Shown: positions 7,283-16,320 of the stretch, piece by piece
Layout of the letters: the number at the start of each line of letters is the position of its first letter
How positions within the stretch are numbered: position 1 is the first letter of the stretch
DNA from: Rheinheimera sp. A13L
GTDB taxonomy: Bacteria; Pseudomonadota; Gammaproteobacteria; Enterobacterales; Alteromonadaceae
Direction of reading: 5' to 3'
Length of the DNA: 64,000 bases
Assembly: GCF_000217935.1 (NCBI RefSeq)
Contig: NZ_AFHI01000013.1
Location: forward strand, 33,496 to 97,495
Notes under the pieces: generated by a model
What the model saw: the letters and a program-made list of their open reading frames with translations, nothing else
What the model was told of the DNA's origin: nothing
Databases searched by the model: none
Translations under genes and position numbers: made by a program

Positions 7283-8621
7283 GTCGCCTGATTTGGTTTT
7301 TTAAGATAAGCGCCAGCAGTACAGCAGCGCAGGACAAGCCCACTATAATACCAATCCAAAAGCCATGAGCGCCCATTTTGGGAGTGATCCAGTCGGTTAA
7401 ACCTAATACAGTGCCCAAACCAAAACCGATCGGCCAATAGGCGATAAAAGTGATAAAAAAGATAGGTTTGGTGTGTTTTAAGCCACGTAAGGCGCAGGCT
7501 GACACCACCTGAATTGCGTCTGAGATCTGATAAAAGCAGGCCAGAACCAGAATAGAAGTCGCCACAGCTAATACCGCAGGATCAGTAGAGTAAAGTGACG
7601 CCACTAAAAAACGGCCAAAATAAGTCACCAGCGCTATGCCCACCGCCATGATCATCGCCAGTTGCACTGCGGTTGAGACGGCTTTTTTCAGCTCCTGCAC
7701 ATCGTTACTGCCCACCAGATGGCCGACCCGTATTGTGGTTGCCATACCCATACTCATTGGCAACATAAAGACCAAAGCGCTGTAGTTATTGGCAATTTGA
7801 TGACCGGCCACCACTATGGGGCCTAAATGCACAATCATCAGCGGAATAGAAGAAAACAGCGTCACTTCAAAAAACAACGAAAAGGCAATGGGAGTGCCTA
7901 TGGCAATGATCTGCCATAAGTCTTTGCGGTTGGGTTTCATAGTGTCAGGCTTTTTCATATAAAGCATGGTACTGCGGCTTCTGAAGGCGTAAATGGTGAT
8001 AGCGATGAACATCGCCAGAAATACCAGAGAGGTTGCGACACCACAACCCGCGCCACCTAAAGCCGGCATTCCCAGCTTGCCGTAAATAAACACATAGTTG
8101 GCCGGAATATTCACCAGAATACCGACAAAGGCTATCCACATGGTGGCTTTGGTATTGCCTATGCCTTCAAACAGGTTACGGAAGATCATATAACCGGCCG
8201 CCGGATAAACGCCGAAGCTGACATAGACAAGATAATCTATGGCTTTGTCGCGTAAATTTTCTTCCATCGACAAATACTGCAGCGGAAGATGCACAAACTG
8301 CATAGCGATGACAATGACAGTAGCCAGCACCATCGCCAGATAAAAGCCCTGCAGCGCGTTATGCGGAATGGCCTTATGGTTTTTTGCGCCATAGAGCTGC
8401 GAAATAATAGGGGTTAAAGCCAGTAATAAACCCTGCAAAGTCAGAATAATAGGCAGCCAAATGGCGGAAGCTACAGCAATGGCCGCCATATCCAGTGCAC
8501 TGACACGACCTGCCATTATGGTATCTATCACAAACATCATGGTTTGCGTCAGCTGGGCCAGCATGATAGGGCCGGATAACTTCAGAATGGTTTTGGCTTC
8601 AAAGCGGGAAAAAGGTAACAT
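7233..8621 (-). CDS. MATE-family multidrug efflux transporter (NorM-like)
   Basis: 462 residues from the ATG at 8621 (MLPFSRFEAKTIL). A longer reading from 8666 would almost meet the divergent ribE gene and adds nothing typical. About twelve hydrophobic segments form two six-helix halves, with the family's early features: the LSGPIMLAQLTQT segment in helix 1 and FVIDTIMAGR after it. MATE proteins expel cationic drugs and dyes in exchange for sodium or protons across the inner membrane. A divergent ribE start lies 57 bases away, and the DUF3080 lipoprotein gene follows with overlap. Confidence 0.9.
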   Translation of the reverse strand: MLPFSRFEAKTILKLSGPIMLAQLTQTMMFVIDTIMAGRVSALDMAAIAVASAIWLPIILTLQGLLLALTPIISQLYGAKNHKAIPHNALQGFYLAMVLATVIVIAMQFVHLPLQYLSMEENLRDKAIDYLVYVSFGVYPAAGYMIFRNLFEGIGNTKATMWIAFVGILVNIPANYVFIYGKLGMPALGGAGCGVATSLVFLAMFIAITIYAFRSRSTMLYMKKPDTMKPNRKDLWQIIAIGTPIAFSLFFEVTLFSSIPLMIVHLGPIVVAGHQIANNYSALVFMLPMSMGMATTIRVGHLVGSNDVQELKKAVSTAVQLAMIMAVGIALVTYFGRFLVASLYSTDPAVLAVATSILVLACFYQISDAIQVVSACALRGLKHTKPIFFITFIAYWPIGFGLGTVLGLTDWITPKMGAHGFWIGIIVGLSCAAVLLALILKNQIRRLEDGKILQQQQAAASN

Positions 8622-8678
8622 AACAACTCTTGTCAGACAGGCGAAAAAACGCCGTAAAGATAACACAGCAGAGGCTTT

Positions 8679-9314
8679 ATGTTTACCGGAATAGTACAGG
8701 CAAAAGTTAAAGTCAGTGAAATCAGCGACCAGCAGCAGTTCCGTCGCTTAACTCTTGAAGTCCCTTCGCAGTTACTGCAAAACCTGGAGCGGGGCGCCAG
8801 TATCTCAGTCAATGGCACTTGTTTAACGGCCACTGAGTTCAGTCAGGAACAGCCTCCTGCTTCTGGAATAGGCCAGGTCAGCTTTGATGTGATTGATGAA
8901 ACCTTATCCAAAACCAATTTGGGTGCTTTAACCACAGACTCTGTCGTCAATTTCGAACGATCTTTAACTTTTGGCCGTGAAATTGGCGGGCATTTAGTGT
9001 CAGGTCATGTGCATGGCTCTGCTTTGATTCTAGCGGTAGAACAAAGTGGTGCGAACTGGCGGGTTGATATTGAGCTCAAGCCAGAGTTTAAAAACTACGT
9101 GTTGAGTAAAGGCTTTATCAGTATTGATGGCATCAGCTTGACAGTGGGTGAAGTGACAGCCACCCGTTTTAGTCTGCATTTAATACCTGAAACCCTCGAA
9201 GTGACCACTTTAGGCCAACGCAAAGCGGGCGACAGGGTGAATATCGAACTGGATCAGCAAACCGTGACCATAGTGGATACAGTTGAGCGAGTTCTCGCAG
9301 CAAAGTCCTTATAA
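8679..9314 (+). CDS. ribE: Riboflavin synthase alpha subunit
   Basis: 211 residues with the expected N-terminus (MFTGIV) and two tandem lumazine-binding barrels. The first includes VNGTCLT and GGHLVSGHVHG; the second starts near residue 98-100 and includes SIDGISLTVGE and LIPETLEVTTLG. The enzyme dismutates two 6,7-dimethyl-8-ribityllumazine molecules to riboflavin, acting as a trimer in the cytosol. Length is normal. Other riboflavin genes are not in the window. No FMN riboswitch can fit in the 57 bases between it and the divergent MATE gene. Confidence 0.95.
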   Translation: MFTGIVQAKVKVSEISDQQQFRRLTLEVPSQLLQNLERGASISVNGTCLTATEFSQEQPPASGIGQVSFDVIDETLSKTNLGALTTDSVVNFERSLTFGREIGGHLVSGHVHGSALILAVEQSGANWRVDIELKPEFKNYVLSKGFISIDGISLTVGEVTATRFSLHLIPETLEVTTLGQRKAGDRVNIELDQQTVTIVDTVERVLAAKSL

Positions 9315-9354
9315 GGGATTGGTTTATCCCATCCCGCTGATGATGAGGTAAATC

Positions 9355-9555
9355 TTAATAATACTGCTCATCTTCAGCGTCGATAAACACCTGCACTTTA
9401 TTATGCAGTTCATCTTTATGGGTTTGCACATGAATAGGGTTGCAGCAGTTGCTGCAATCTTCAATGTCGTCCTGATCTTCGCCGCTGATATCCAACGTAA
9501 TATGAGTGGGATGGCCACAGAAAGGGCAAAGAATAGTTTTATGCAGTAAGTCCAT
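9355..9555 (-). CDS. CPXCG-motif cysteine-rich small protein
   Basis: 66 residues with two cysteine pairs: CPFCG at 10-14 and CSNCC at 34-38, consistent with one zinc-ribbon site, then an acidic C-terminus. It matches the small uncharacterised CPXCG family of proteobacteria. No membrane segment or signal peptide. A GGAGGATC-type ribosome binding site lies just upstream of the ATG on the minus strand. It stands alone between ribE and thrS. Confidence 0.8.
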   Translation of the reverse strand: MDLLHKTILCPFCGHPTHITLDISGEDQDDIEDCSNCCNPIHVQTHKDELHNKVQVFIDAEDEQYY

Positions 9556-9712
9556 AGATCCTCCGTTTGCTGGCTTCTGTTGCAGCAGAAGACAGGCGAT
9601 TGAATTATCTGCAGATCCTTCTGAATAACGCTCCTCTACTTGTATTGAGTGTAGGCGTAAAAAAACCTTCCCGTGAAAAATTGCAGTTTTGTGGCTGAGG
9701 TTTAGCCTCTTG
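9556..9712. other. Intergenic DNA upstream of the thrS promoter
   Basis: Together with the promoter and leader listed below, this makes a 336-base gap before thrS. I see no ORF and no clear hairpin in this part beyond weak complementarity around TGTTGCAGCAGAAGACAG. Confidence 0.4.
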
Positions 9713-9742
9713 TTGCCGATAAAGCGCCGTATCGGTTATGAT
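9713..9742 (+). promoter_or_regulatory. Probable sigma-70 promoter of thrS
   Basis: TTGCCG (9713-9718), an 18-base spacer, TATGAT (9737-9742). Transcription would start near 9749, giving a leader of about 143 bases before thrS, long enough to contain the two hairpins described separately. Confidence 0.5.
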
Positions 9743-9785
9743 GCAGCCGCTTTTTGTTAAAAACAGTCACAACTACGTGTTGTAC

Positions 9786-9874
9786 TGCTTTGTTCTACCG
9801 CTCGTAAGGTTGAACCGCAAAAAGCATTCCCTGAAATTTAATTGAATCAACACGTGACCCTTGGTATGGGCCAC
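9786..9874 (+). promoter_or_regulatory. Putative two-armed thrS translational operator mimicking tRNA-Thr
   Basis: Arm 1: TTCTACC (9793-9799) pairs with GGTTGAA (9808-9814) except one T-T mismatch, around the loop GCTCGTAA, which contains the Thr anticodon CGU. TGCTTT/AAAGCA (9786-9791/9821-9826) extends it beyond an internal loop. Arm 2: GTGACCC (9854-9860) pairs with GGGCCAC (9868-9874) except one mismatch, around the 7-base loop TTGGTAT, which has the layout of an anticodon loop with U33, GGU as 34-36 and A37. The ribosome binding site GAGGA (9881-9885) lies six bases beyond arm 2. In E. coli, ThrRS represses its own mRNA through such anticodon-like arms; that it does so here is inference. 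Confidence 0.6.
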
Positions 9875-9891
9875 CACTGTGAGGACTTATC

Positions 9892-11802
9892 ATGCCAGTT
9901 ATTACTTTACCTGACGGTAGTCAGCGCTCATTTGACGCCCCTTTATCTGTATTAGACGTTGCCAAAGACATAGGCCCAGGTCTGGCGAAAGCCACCATAG
10001 CCGGCAAAATCAATGGCCAATTGGTAGACGCTTGTGAGCTCATCACTGAAGATGCTTCATTAAGCATTGTCACTGCCAAAGATCAGGAAGGCCTGGAAAT
10101 TATCCGCCACTCCTGCGCTCATTTATTAGGTCATGCGATTAAGCAGTTATGGCCTAATACCAAAATGGCAATTGGTCCTGTCATCGACAACGGCTTTTAT
10201 TATGACGTTGATTTAGACCGTCCAATCAGCACTGAAGATTTAGCTCAACTTGAAGAGCGCATGCTGCAACTGGCCAAAACAGAATATGACGTAGTGAAGA
10301 AAAAAGTAAGCTGGCAACAGGCTTATGACACCTTCGCTCTGCGTGGCGAAAGCTACAAGATGGAAATCCTCGATCAGAACGTCGCTAAAGACGACCAGCC
10401 GGGTTTATACCATCACGAAGAATACATTGACATGTGCCGTGGCCCACACGTGCCAAATATGCGGTTCTGTCAGCACTTTAAAGTGATGAAAGTGGCAGGC
10501 GCCTACTGGCGTGGTGATGCGAAAAACAAAATGCTGCAACGTGTATACGGCACAGCATGGGCTGATAAAAAGCAATTAGCGGCTTATTTGCTGCAACTGG
10601 AAGAAGCGGAAAAGCGTGACCACCGTAAAATTGGTAAAGCTTTAGGCTTATTCCACTGGCAGGAAGAAGCACCAGGCATGGTGTTCTGGCACAACGACGG
10701 CTGGACTATTTTCCGCGAGCTGGAAACTTTTGTCCGTGAAAAGCTGGGCGAATACGATTATCAGGAAGTCAAAGGTCCATTTATGATGGACAAAGTGCTG
10801 TGGGAAAAATCCGGTCACTGGGAAAAGTACTCAGACAATATGTTTGTCACCAGTTCTGAAAACCGTGATTACGCCATCAAGCCAATGAACTGTCCTGGCC
10901 ATGTGCAAATTTTTAACCAGGGCTTAAAGTCGTACCGCGATTTACCATTGCGTATGGCTGAGTTTGGTTGCTGTCACCGTAACGAGCCATCAGGTGGTTT
11001 ACATGGCCTGATGCGGGTGCGTGGTTTTACTCAGGATGACGCCCATATCTTCTGTACTGAAGATCAGGTGCAGGCTGAAGTATCGGCCTGTATCAAAATG
11101 GTATTTGACGTGTACAGCACTTTTGGTTTTAAAGACGTACAGGTGAAATTATCCACCAGGCCGGAAAAACGCATTGGTACCGACGAAATGTGGCACCGTG
11201 CTGAGCAGGGGTTAGCAGAAGCTTTAGAAGCCAATGGCATAGCTTTTGACCTGCAACCTGGTGAAGGTGCCTTCTATGGCCCTAAAATTGAATTTACTTT
11301 ACACGATTGCTTAGGCCGCGCCTGGCAATGTGGTACAGTGCAGCTCGATTTCGCTTTACCGGGTCGTTTAGGTGCAAGTTTTGTTGCTGAAGGCAACGAC
11401 AGACAAGTGCCAGTGATGATCCACCGTGCGATTTTGGGCTCGCTGGAGCGTTTTATCGGAATTCTGATTGAAGAATATGCAGGCTTTTTTCCAGCCTGGT
11501 TGGCCCCAACTCAGGTTGTGGTAATGAATATTACCGATAATCAGGCCGAATATGTGCAGGATTTAGTAAAAACTTTCAAATCTCATGGTATTAGAGCAAT
11601 TTCTGACTTGAGAAATGAGAAGATAGGCTTTAAAATCCGCGAGCACACGCTACAGCGTGTTCCTTATTTAGTGGTAGTCGGTGACAAAGAAGTTGAAGCC
11701 GGTGATATCGCGTTAAGAACACGGAAGGGCGAAGACCTGGGTAAAATGAGTGTAAGCGACTTTGTAACTAAGTTGACCACTGAAATTAAAAACCGGGTCT
11801 AA
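9892..11802 (+). CDS. thrS: Threonyl-tRNA synthetase
   Basis: 636 residues, close to the E. coli length. An N-terminal TGS domain (~1-61) is followed by the editing domain with [10 protein letters not shown], then the class II catalytic core with motif 2 region ([25 protein letters not shown] begins near residue 361) and the zinc-binding MNCPGH segment, and a C-terminal anticodon-binding domain (~540-636). It charges tRNA-Thr and edits mischarged serine in the cytosol. The ribosome binding site GAGGA is six bases before the ATG. infC follows with a 27-base gap, as in E. coli. Confidence 0.98.
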   Translation: MPVITLPDGSQRSFDAPLSVLDVAKDIGPGLAKATIAGKINGQLVDACELITEDASLSIVTAKDQEGLEIIRHSCAHLLGHAIKQLWPNTKMAIGPVIDNGFYYDVDLDRPISTEDLAQLEERMLQLAKTEYDVVKKKVSWQQAYDTFALRGESYKMEILDQNVAKDDQPGLYHHEEYIDMCRGPHVPNMRFCQHFKVMKVAGAYWRGDAKNKMLQRVYGTAWADKKQLAAYLLQLEEAEKRDHRKIGKALGLFHWQEEAPGMVFWHNDGWTIFRELETFVREKLGEYDYQEVKGPFMMDKVLWEKSGHWEKYSDNMFVTSSENRDYAIKPMNCPGHVQIFNQGLKSYRDLPLRMAEFGCCHRNEPSGGLHGLMRVRGFTQDDAHIFCTEDQVQAEVSACIKMVFDVYSTFGFKDVQVKLSTRPEKRIGTDEMWHRAEQGLAEALEANGIAFDLQPGEGAFYGPKIEFTLHDCLGRAWQCGTVQLDFALPGRLGASFVAEGNDRQVPVMIHRAILGSLERFIGILIEEYAGFFPAWLAPTQVVVMNITDNQAEYVQDLVKTFKSHGIRAISDLRNEKIGFKIREHTLQRVPYLVVVGDKEVEAGDIALRTRKGEDLGKMSVSDFVTKLTTEIKNRV

Positions 11803-11829
11803 TTATTTTCACTCTTGGAGGAACATACT

Positions 11830-12372
11830 ATTAAAGTAGGAAAGAAAACTTTACCGGCGAACAGACCAAACCGTATTAACGAAGAAATCAACGTTAAAGA
11901 AGTACGCTTGTTAGGTCTGGAAGGTGAGCAATTAGGTGTAGTAATCACTTCAGAAGCTATTCGTTTAGCAGAAGAAGCAGGCGCTGACTTGGTAGAGATC
12001 AGCCCAACCGCTGAACCACCTGTTTGTAAGTTGATGGACTATGGTAAGTTCCTGTTTGAGAAAGGCAAAGCTGCTAAAGAGCAGAAGAAAAAGCAAAAAC
12101 AGATCCAGATTAAGGAAATAAAATTCCGGCCTGGAACTGATGAAGGCGATTACCAGGTAAAACTACGCAACCTGCGTCGCTTCATTGAAGAGGGTGACAA
12201 AGCTAAAGTAACGCTCCGCTACCGTGGTCGTGAAATGGCGCATTTGGACATCGGCATTGAGATGCTTAACCGGATTAAAGAAGATATGACAGATATCGCT
12301 ATCTGTGAATCTTTCCCAAGCCGTGTTGAGGGTCGCCAGATGGTCATGATGCTGGCCCCAAATAAGAAGTAA
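11830..12372 (+). CDS. infC: Translation initiation factor IF-3 (AUU start)
   Basis: 180 residues if translation begins at the ATT at 11830, exactly the E. coli length and matching its N-terminus (initiator Met, then KVGKK.. and ARPNRIN-like [10 protein letters not shown]). GGAGG at 11817-11821 lies eight bases before the ATT. An in-frame TTG at 11815 overlaps that site and is not a sensible start. The AUU start is the basis of IF-3 autoregulation in E. coli, because IF-3 discriminates against it. N- and C-domains and the lysine-rich linker ([19 protein letters not shown]) are visible. Follows thrS and precedes rpmI-rplT. Confidence 0.97.
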   Translation: MKVGKKTLPANRPNRINEEINVKEVRLLGLEGEQLGVVITSEAIRLAEEAGADLVEISPTAEPPVCKLMDYGKFLFEKGKAAKEQKKKQKQIQIKEIKFRPGTDEGDYQVKLRNLRRFIEEGDKAKVTLRYRGREMAHLDIGIEMLNRIKEDMTDIAICESFPSRVEGRQMVMMLAPNKK

Positions 12373-12394
12373 TAAGAGCTTTCAAGCATAAGAT

Positions 12395-12422
12395 ACGCCG
12401 CTTGAATAAAGCGGCGTTTTTT
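12395..12422 (+). terminator. Intrinsic terminator or attenuator between infC and rpmI
   Basis: ACGCCGCTT (12395-12403) pairs perfectly with AAGCGGCGT (12409-12417) around GAATA, followed by six Ts. As it precedes co-directional rpmI, it probably attenuates the polycistronic transcript or separates two transcripts. Confidence 0.8.
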
Positions 12423-12469
12423 ATCGCCTTATTATTCGTTGTAATTTAAACAATGCGAGTTATTTAACT

Positions 12470-12667
12470 ATGCCAAAGATGAAAACCAACAAAGGTGCTG
12501 CAAAGCGCTTTAAAAAAACCGGCTCAGGCGGTTTTAAACGTAAGCAATCACATCTTCGCCACATTTTGACGAAGAAGTCTTCTAAGCGTAAGCGTCAGTT
12601 AGGTCCAAAAACGTTAGTTGCAAAAGTTGACGTGGCTGGTATCGCTCGTTGTCTGCCATACGCATAA
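12470..12667 (+). CDS. rpmI: 50S ribosomal protein L35
   Basis: 65 residues, highly basic, with the family N-terminus ([17 protein letters not shown]) and the KRKRQL segment. It binds 23S rRNA in the large subunit. Seventeen bases separate it from rplT. In E. coli, L20 represses this pair through the rpmI leader; the leader here after the hairpin at 12395-12417 is only ~50 bases, and I could not identify an L20 site in it by eye. Confidence 0.97.
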   Translation: MPKMKTNKGAAKRFKKTGSGGFKRKQSHLRHILTKKSSKRKRQLGPKTLVAKVDVAGIARCLPYA

Positions 12668-12683
12668 TATTAGGAGATTTTAA

Positions 12684-13043
12684 ATGCCAAGAGTAAAACG
12701 TGGTGTGACAGCTCGCGCTCGTCACAAGAAGGTCTTAAACCAGGCTAAAGGTTACTACGGTGCCCGCAGTCGTGTTTATCGTGTCGCTTTCCAGGCAGTT
12801 ATTAAAGCTGGCCAATACGCTTACCGCGACCGTCGTCAACGTAAACGTCAATTCCGTCAACTGTGGATCGCGCGTATCAACGCTGCATCTCGTCAGAACG
12901 GTTTATCTTACAGCCGCTTCATCGATGGTCTGAAAAGAGCATCTGTTGAAATCGACCGTAAGATCCTGGCTGATATCGCTGTATACGACAAAGGCGCATT
13001 TGCTGCTTTAGTCGCTAAGGCAAAAGAAGCTTTAACTGCTTAA
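12684..13043 (+). CDS. rplT: 50S ribosomal protein L20
   Basis: 119 residues with the canonical start ([18 protein letters not shown]), the long basic helix ([16 protein letters not shown]) and normal length. An assembly-initiating 23S rRNA-binding protein of the large subunit. TAGGAG precedes the ATG. The operon ends with a strong terminator just downstream; the pheST genes that follow in E. coli are absent here. Confidence 0.98.
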   Translation: MPRVKRGVTARARHKKVLNQAKGYYGARSRVYRVAFQAVIKAGQYAYRDRRQRKRQFRQLWIARINAASRQNGLSYSRFIDGLKRASVEIDRKILADIAVYDKGAFAALVAKAKEALTA

Positions 13044-13062
13044 TTCTTTGAGCAGAGTAAAA

Positions 13063-13087
13063 GGCCACCTCCGGGTGGCTTTTTTAT
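13063..13087 (+). terminator. Intrinsic terminator of the thrS-rplT operon
   Basis: GCCACC (13064-13069) pairs with GGTGGC (13074-13079) around TCCG, followed by a run of six Ts. Confidence 0.9.
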
Positions 13088-13167
13088 TTATACCATCCTT
13101 GGCGAACACCATGGATGATGTGAGTGAAAAATTGCTCCTCCGTTTTAACTTCATATCTACTTGCAGA

Positions 13168-13191
13168 CTACCTACCTACCTACCTACTTAC
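13168..13191. repeat. CTAC tetranucleotide repeat
   Basis: Five perfect CTAC units (13168-13187) followed by TTAC. It lies about 80 bases before the lipoprotein ATG at 13271, a position where unit-number change could alter promoter spacing. Whether it varies is unknown. Confidence 0.8.
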
Positions 13192-13270
13192 TTTCGCTGA
13201 AAAGTGTCTATAGAATGGCTCTTATAGATTTAAGTTAAGAACAAAAGCTATTGAAAACATGGTGGGTTGA

Positions 13271-13678
13271 ATGAAAAAAATAATTCTCAGTTTAGTAAGT
13301 TTCGGATTAGCAGCCTGCGGCATGACGACTCTGCAGCATTATCCAGGCCCTGCGAAGACTAATAATGAGGTAGCTATTCTTAGTATGTGGCTAGATAACC
13401 CTGACTATAAAGGGGATTTTTATCCTGCTGATTTGAAAGTAAGTTCGCACAGCATTAATGGAGAGTTATTGCAAAGCAATGAGCAAATAGCAGTTCTACC
13501 TGGTGAGTATAGTTTTAAAGTGAAATGTGATTACAAAGGAGCCGTGAAATATCACACCTACCAAATTCGGGCAGAAGCCGGAAAGAACTATGCGGTACTG
13601 GTATACGCCAAAGAAAATGAATGCCAATTCCAAAAACTAAATTTATTGATTAACAATGAGCGCTTTGAAGAATTATAA
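13271..13678 (+). CDS. Small predicted lipoprotein, family not recognised
   Basis: 135 residues. The signal peptide ends in a lipobox LAAC with Cys at residue 16, so it should be a lipoprotein of the inner or outer membrane. The mature part is predicted mostly beta, with PGEYSFKVKCDYKG and a repeated aromatic pattern (YHTYQIRAEAGKNYAVLVY) suggestive of a small immunoglobulin-like or PEGA-like fold, and two further Cys that could pair. It stands alone between the rplT terminator and a convergent gene, with the CTAC repeat upstream. Confidence 0.65.
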   Translation: MKKIILSLVSFGLAACGMTTLQHYPGPAKTNNEVAILSMWLDNPDYKGDFYPADLKVSSHSINGELLQSNEQIAVLPGEYSFKVKCDYKGAVKYHTYQIRAEAGKNYAVLVYAKENECQFQKLNLLINNERFEEL

Positions 13679-13720
13679 GATCTGAGTAACTCAGTAGCGA
13701 TTTAGAAAGCGAAGAGTTGA

Positions 13721-14398
13721 TTAAATCGCTGTCCTTACCTTCTGTTTATCCCGTTGATTGGCATAAGGATCACAAAAGGGTAGTTGGCGGGTGAAGTTGG
13801 CGATTTGTTGTACTTTGCCGCGTTGTGGCCGCAAGGTGGACCAATAACGGGCGCCGCCTTTGGGGTCTTTGCTCCAGCGTGATTGGCTAATCACGCCGTC
13901 GGTTTGAACCCATTTGCTCATGATTTTTACGCCACAGCTTAAATTCACTTTTGGGTCGTGCAGTTGGTGCGGCTGTTTTATATCGCAGGCATAACGGGGC
14001 TGATTAGCGCTTTCGTGGGAGATTTGCAATAAACCCCGACTGATCACGCGGCGGCCTTTGCCATCTTTAAATTTTTCCTGATAAAAGGACTGTGGCTTAA
14101 AGTTGCTTTCAGGTTTGGCCATAGCGGAAAATAAAGCCACCCAGAATTGATTTCTCTGTTGGTGCGGTAAGCTGGCATACAAGGGGCAAAAATTTTGGAT
14201 ATCGGCTGGAACCAGCTTCACCAGAGGCGATTGGGCTACAGCTTGTTCTGTGATCCGGGTCCAGCTGCCATCGCGGTTTTTTTCCGACCAGGCGGCGTAA
14301 TCTGAGCTTTTTTGATGGCTGATACTGCCCGCCATGGCAGATGTTGCCGATAAAGCACAAATAGCGGTGAACATAAGTAGGGGGATATTCAATGGCAT
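13721..14398 (-). CDS. Exported lytic-transglycosylase-like protein (SLT fold)
   Basis: 225 residues from the ATG at 14398, which begins a signal peptide (MPLNIPLLMFTAICALSATSA, 21 residues) likely cleaved after AMA. A longer TTG reading adds a charged N-terminus and is unlikely. The segment AMAKPESNF gives the catalytic Glu of the goose-lysozyme/SLT family, followed at the usual distance by SRGLLQIS, then a YACDIKQPHQLHDPKVNLSCGV segment like the NPETNIRLG region. It would cleave peptidoglycan glycan strands in the periplasm. The C-terminal ~60 residues are not typical of Slt proteins. Confidence 0.7.
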   Translation of the reverse strand: MPLNIPLLMFTAICALSATSAMAGSISHQKSSDYAAWSEKNRDGSWTRITEQAVAQSPLVKLVPADIQNFCPLYASLPHQQRNQFWVALFSAMAKPESNFKPQSFYQEKFKDGKGRRVISRGLLQISHESANQPRYACDIKQPHQLHDPKVNLSCGVKIMSKWVQTDGVISQSRWSKDPKGGARYWSTLRPQRGKVQQIANFTRQLPFCDPYANQRDKQKVRTAI

Positions 14399-14613
14399 CT
14401 GTTGTTTTTGTTCTTCCGGGTGAATAGGTTTGTATCGGCCTAATTCAGCCAAACTTCAGTTTCAGACTAGTGTTTTGTGGGCTTTGGCTCAAGCTTTTTT
14501 TAACTGAAGCAGTGAATAGTTTAAATTCTCTCTGACAAGCAGCTTTGTGCTCTGGCAGAGTGGGGTAAAACCAGATATGGTACTCATATTACGGCATTTT
14601 TTTCAGGTGTAGC

Positions 14614-15618
14614 ATGCCACACGATCATTCAAAACCAGAGCATAAAACTCATCAGCATGGCGCTGGCTGTAATCATGACCATGCTGCAGAGCATGACCAC
14701 AAAGATGAGAACGAGCATTCGCATTCCCATGGCCTTTTTGGTCATCATCACCATCATCACGGTTCTGAGTCAGGCAATATAGCCACCGCTTTTTGGCTGA
14801 ACTTCTGTTTTACCATTATTGAATTTATCGGCGGCTGGCTGACCAATAGCGTGGCTATTATGGCAGATGCCATGCATGATTTGGGCGATACACTGGCAAT
14901 AGCTTTTGCCTGGTTTGCCGCTAAAATTGCAGGTAAAGAAGCCAATCCTCGTTACAGTTATGGCTACCGACGCTGGTCCTTGCTGAGTGCTTTGGTGAAC
15001 AGCGTGATTTTAGTGTTGGGCTCCTGCTGGATTTTATATGAAGCCATACCCCGTTTATGGGAGCCGCAATTACCCCATGCGTTAGGCATGATGGGGCTGG
15101 CGGTATTAGGTGTACTGGTCAACGGCGCTGCAGTTTTTAAACTACGAGGCGGTAAAACCCAAAACGAAAAAATTCTGACTTGGCATTTATTGGAAGATGT
15201 TTTAGGCTGGTTTGCTGTGTTAGTCGGCTCTATTCTGATTTATTTTACCGACTGGGCCTGGTTAGATCCTGTGTTAAGTATAGGTTTTACCTGTTTTATT
15301 CTGATCAATGTCTGGCGTAATTTACGTCGTACTCTGGCTTTATTTTTACAAGTTAGCCCGGATCCAAAACTGGCGGCCAAAATTGAACACCAGCTACAAG
15401 ACCTTAGTTTTGTGCAGGATGTGCATCATCTGCATTTATGGTCGCTGGACGGCGAAAAGCATGTGTTAACAGCGCATCTGGTATTAAAGGCGGAGACAGC
15501 TGCAGAGCAGTTAAAGGCGCATAAAGAACAAATACGGCAGTTGCTCCAGCCTTATCAACTGGAACATACCACCATAGAGTTTGAATTCGATCATGAAGTT
15601 TGTCGGGACCAGCACTGA
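14614..15618 (+). CDS. Cation diffusion facilitator, zinc/cobalt-type exporter
   Basis: 334 residues. The first ~55 are extremely His/Asp-rich (several HDH and a run of six His), a cytosolic metal-gathering tail. Six membrane segments follow (~57-235), with the metal site ADAMHDLGD in helix 2 and a matching HLLEDVLGW in helix 5, then a cytosolic ferredoxin-like domain (~245-334) with HHLHLWSL. This is the ZitB/CzcD branch, exporting Zn(II) or related ions against protons across the inner membrane. It stands alone; REP-like DNA follows its stop. Confidence 0.93.
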   Translation: MPHDHSKPEHKTHQHGAGCNHDHAAEHDHKDENEHSHSHGLFGHHHHHHGSESGNIATAFWLNFCFTIIEFIGGWLTNSVAIMADAMHDLGDTLAIAFAWFAAKIAGKEANPRYSYGYRRWSLLSALVNSVILVLGSCWILYEAIPRLWEPQLPHALGMMGLAVLGVLVNGAAVFKLRGGKTQNEKILTWHLLEDVLGWFAVLVGSILIYFTDWAWLDPVLSIGFTCFILINVWRNLRRTLALFLQVSPDPKLAAKIEHQLQDLSFVQDVHHLHLWSLDGEKHVLTAHLVLKAETAAEQLKAHKEQIRQLLQPYQLEHTTIEFEFDHEVCRDQH

Positions 15619-15631
15619 AGGCGGGCTAATC

Positions 15632-15697
15632 GTAGGGGCCGTGGCTTGTCCCGGCCCGCGTATCGTCACGACGGGTGGGGATAAACCCCACCCCTAC
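15632..15697. repeat. REP/BIME-like inverted element
   Basis: The element is bounded by GTAGGGG (15632-15638) and CCCCTAC (15691-15697) and contains a perfect hairpin, GGGTGGGG (15673-15680) against CCCCACCC (15686-15693) with loop ATAAA. It lies between convergent genes, and the yfbR stop codon is inside its last bases. Confidence 0.75.
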
Positions 15698-16308
15698 AGT
15701 TCACCGTCCTGCAGGCTTATTTCATCCAGCGACAGCGAAAAGCTTGGAATAAAGACCTCAAGGAAGTAGTTCACTTCTGGTAAAGCATAGCCCTCTAGTA
15801 CGTTTTCCAGACGCTTTTTCGCCAGCACAAACTCATGATTACCTGCGGACAGTTCTTCCAGAGTTTTGACATAAGCACAAAGCGTATCAGCCGCTTTGAC
15901 CAGCAGCTTTTCATCTGCAGAATACTGCTCTGACAGCAGCAAAGACTGATAAAAAGGCTGTAATTTTTCCGGCAACATCGACAGTAGCTTCTGCTCTGCA
16001 ATACGTTCTATCTTTTTGTATTCTTGCGCAATTTGGGCGTTAAAGTACTTCACAGGTGTAGGTAAGTCCCCGGTCAGGACTTCACTGGCGTCGTGAAACA
16101 ACGCCAGTGTCGCTACCCGTTCGGGTTGCACTTCACCTGCAAATACTTCGCGGCGGATCAATGCCAGCATATGAGCCACCACAGCCACCTGATGGCTGTG
16201 TTCGGCTACATTTTCGGTGTTGACGTTACGCATCAAAGGCCATCTGTTAATCAGCTTCATCCGAAACAGATGAGCGAAAAAATGGCTGGTGTTTTTATCG
16301 GTAATCAT
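15694..16308 (-). CDS. yfbR: 5'-deoxynucleotidase YfbR
   Basis: 204 residues, an HD-domain phosphohydrolase. Metal-binding residues expected in the family are visible: His 37 (in AEHSHQ), His 72-Asp 73 (FHDASEV) and Asp 141 (AADTL). It removes phosphate from deoxyribonucleoside 5'-monophosphates, tuning dNTP pools in the cytosol. It follows alaA on the same strand with a 12-base gap, the E. coli yfbQ-yfbR arrangement. AAGG precedes the ATG. Confidence 0.93.
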   Translation of the reverse strand: MITDKNTSHFFAHLFRMKLINRWPLMRNVNTENVAEHSHQVAVVAHMLALIRREVFAGEVQPERVATLALFHDASEVLTGDLPTPVKYFNAQIAQEYKKIERIAEQKLLSMLPEKLQPFYQSLLLSEQYSADEKLLVKAADTLCAYVKTLEELSAGNHEFVLAKKRLENVLEGYALPEVNYFLEVFIPSFSLSLDEISLQDGEL

Positions 16309-16320
16309 TGTTGCCTTTTA

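Noticed and set aside
8622..8678. FMN riboswitch in front of ribE
   Set aside because: The 57-base gap between divergent genes is too short for the FMN aptamer; only a small GGCG/CGCC hairpin is present.
12373..12469. L20-binding pseudoknot before rpmI
   Set aside because: The expected regulation is known in E. coli, but I could find only the terminator-like hairpin and no convincing L20-site match in so short a leader.
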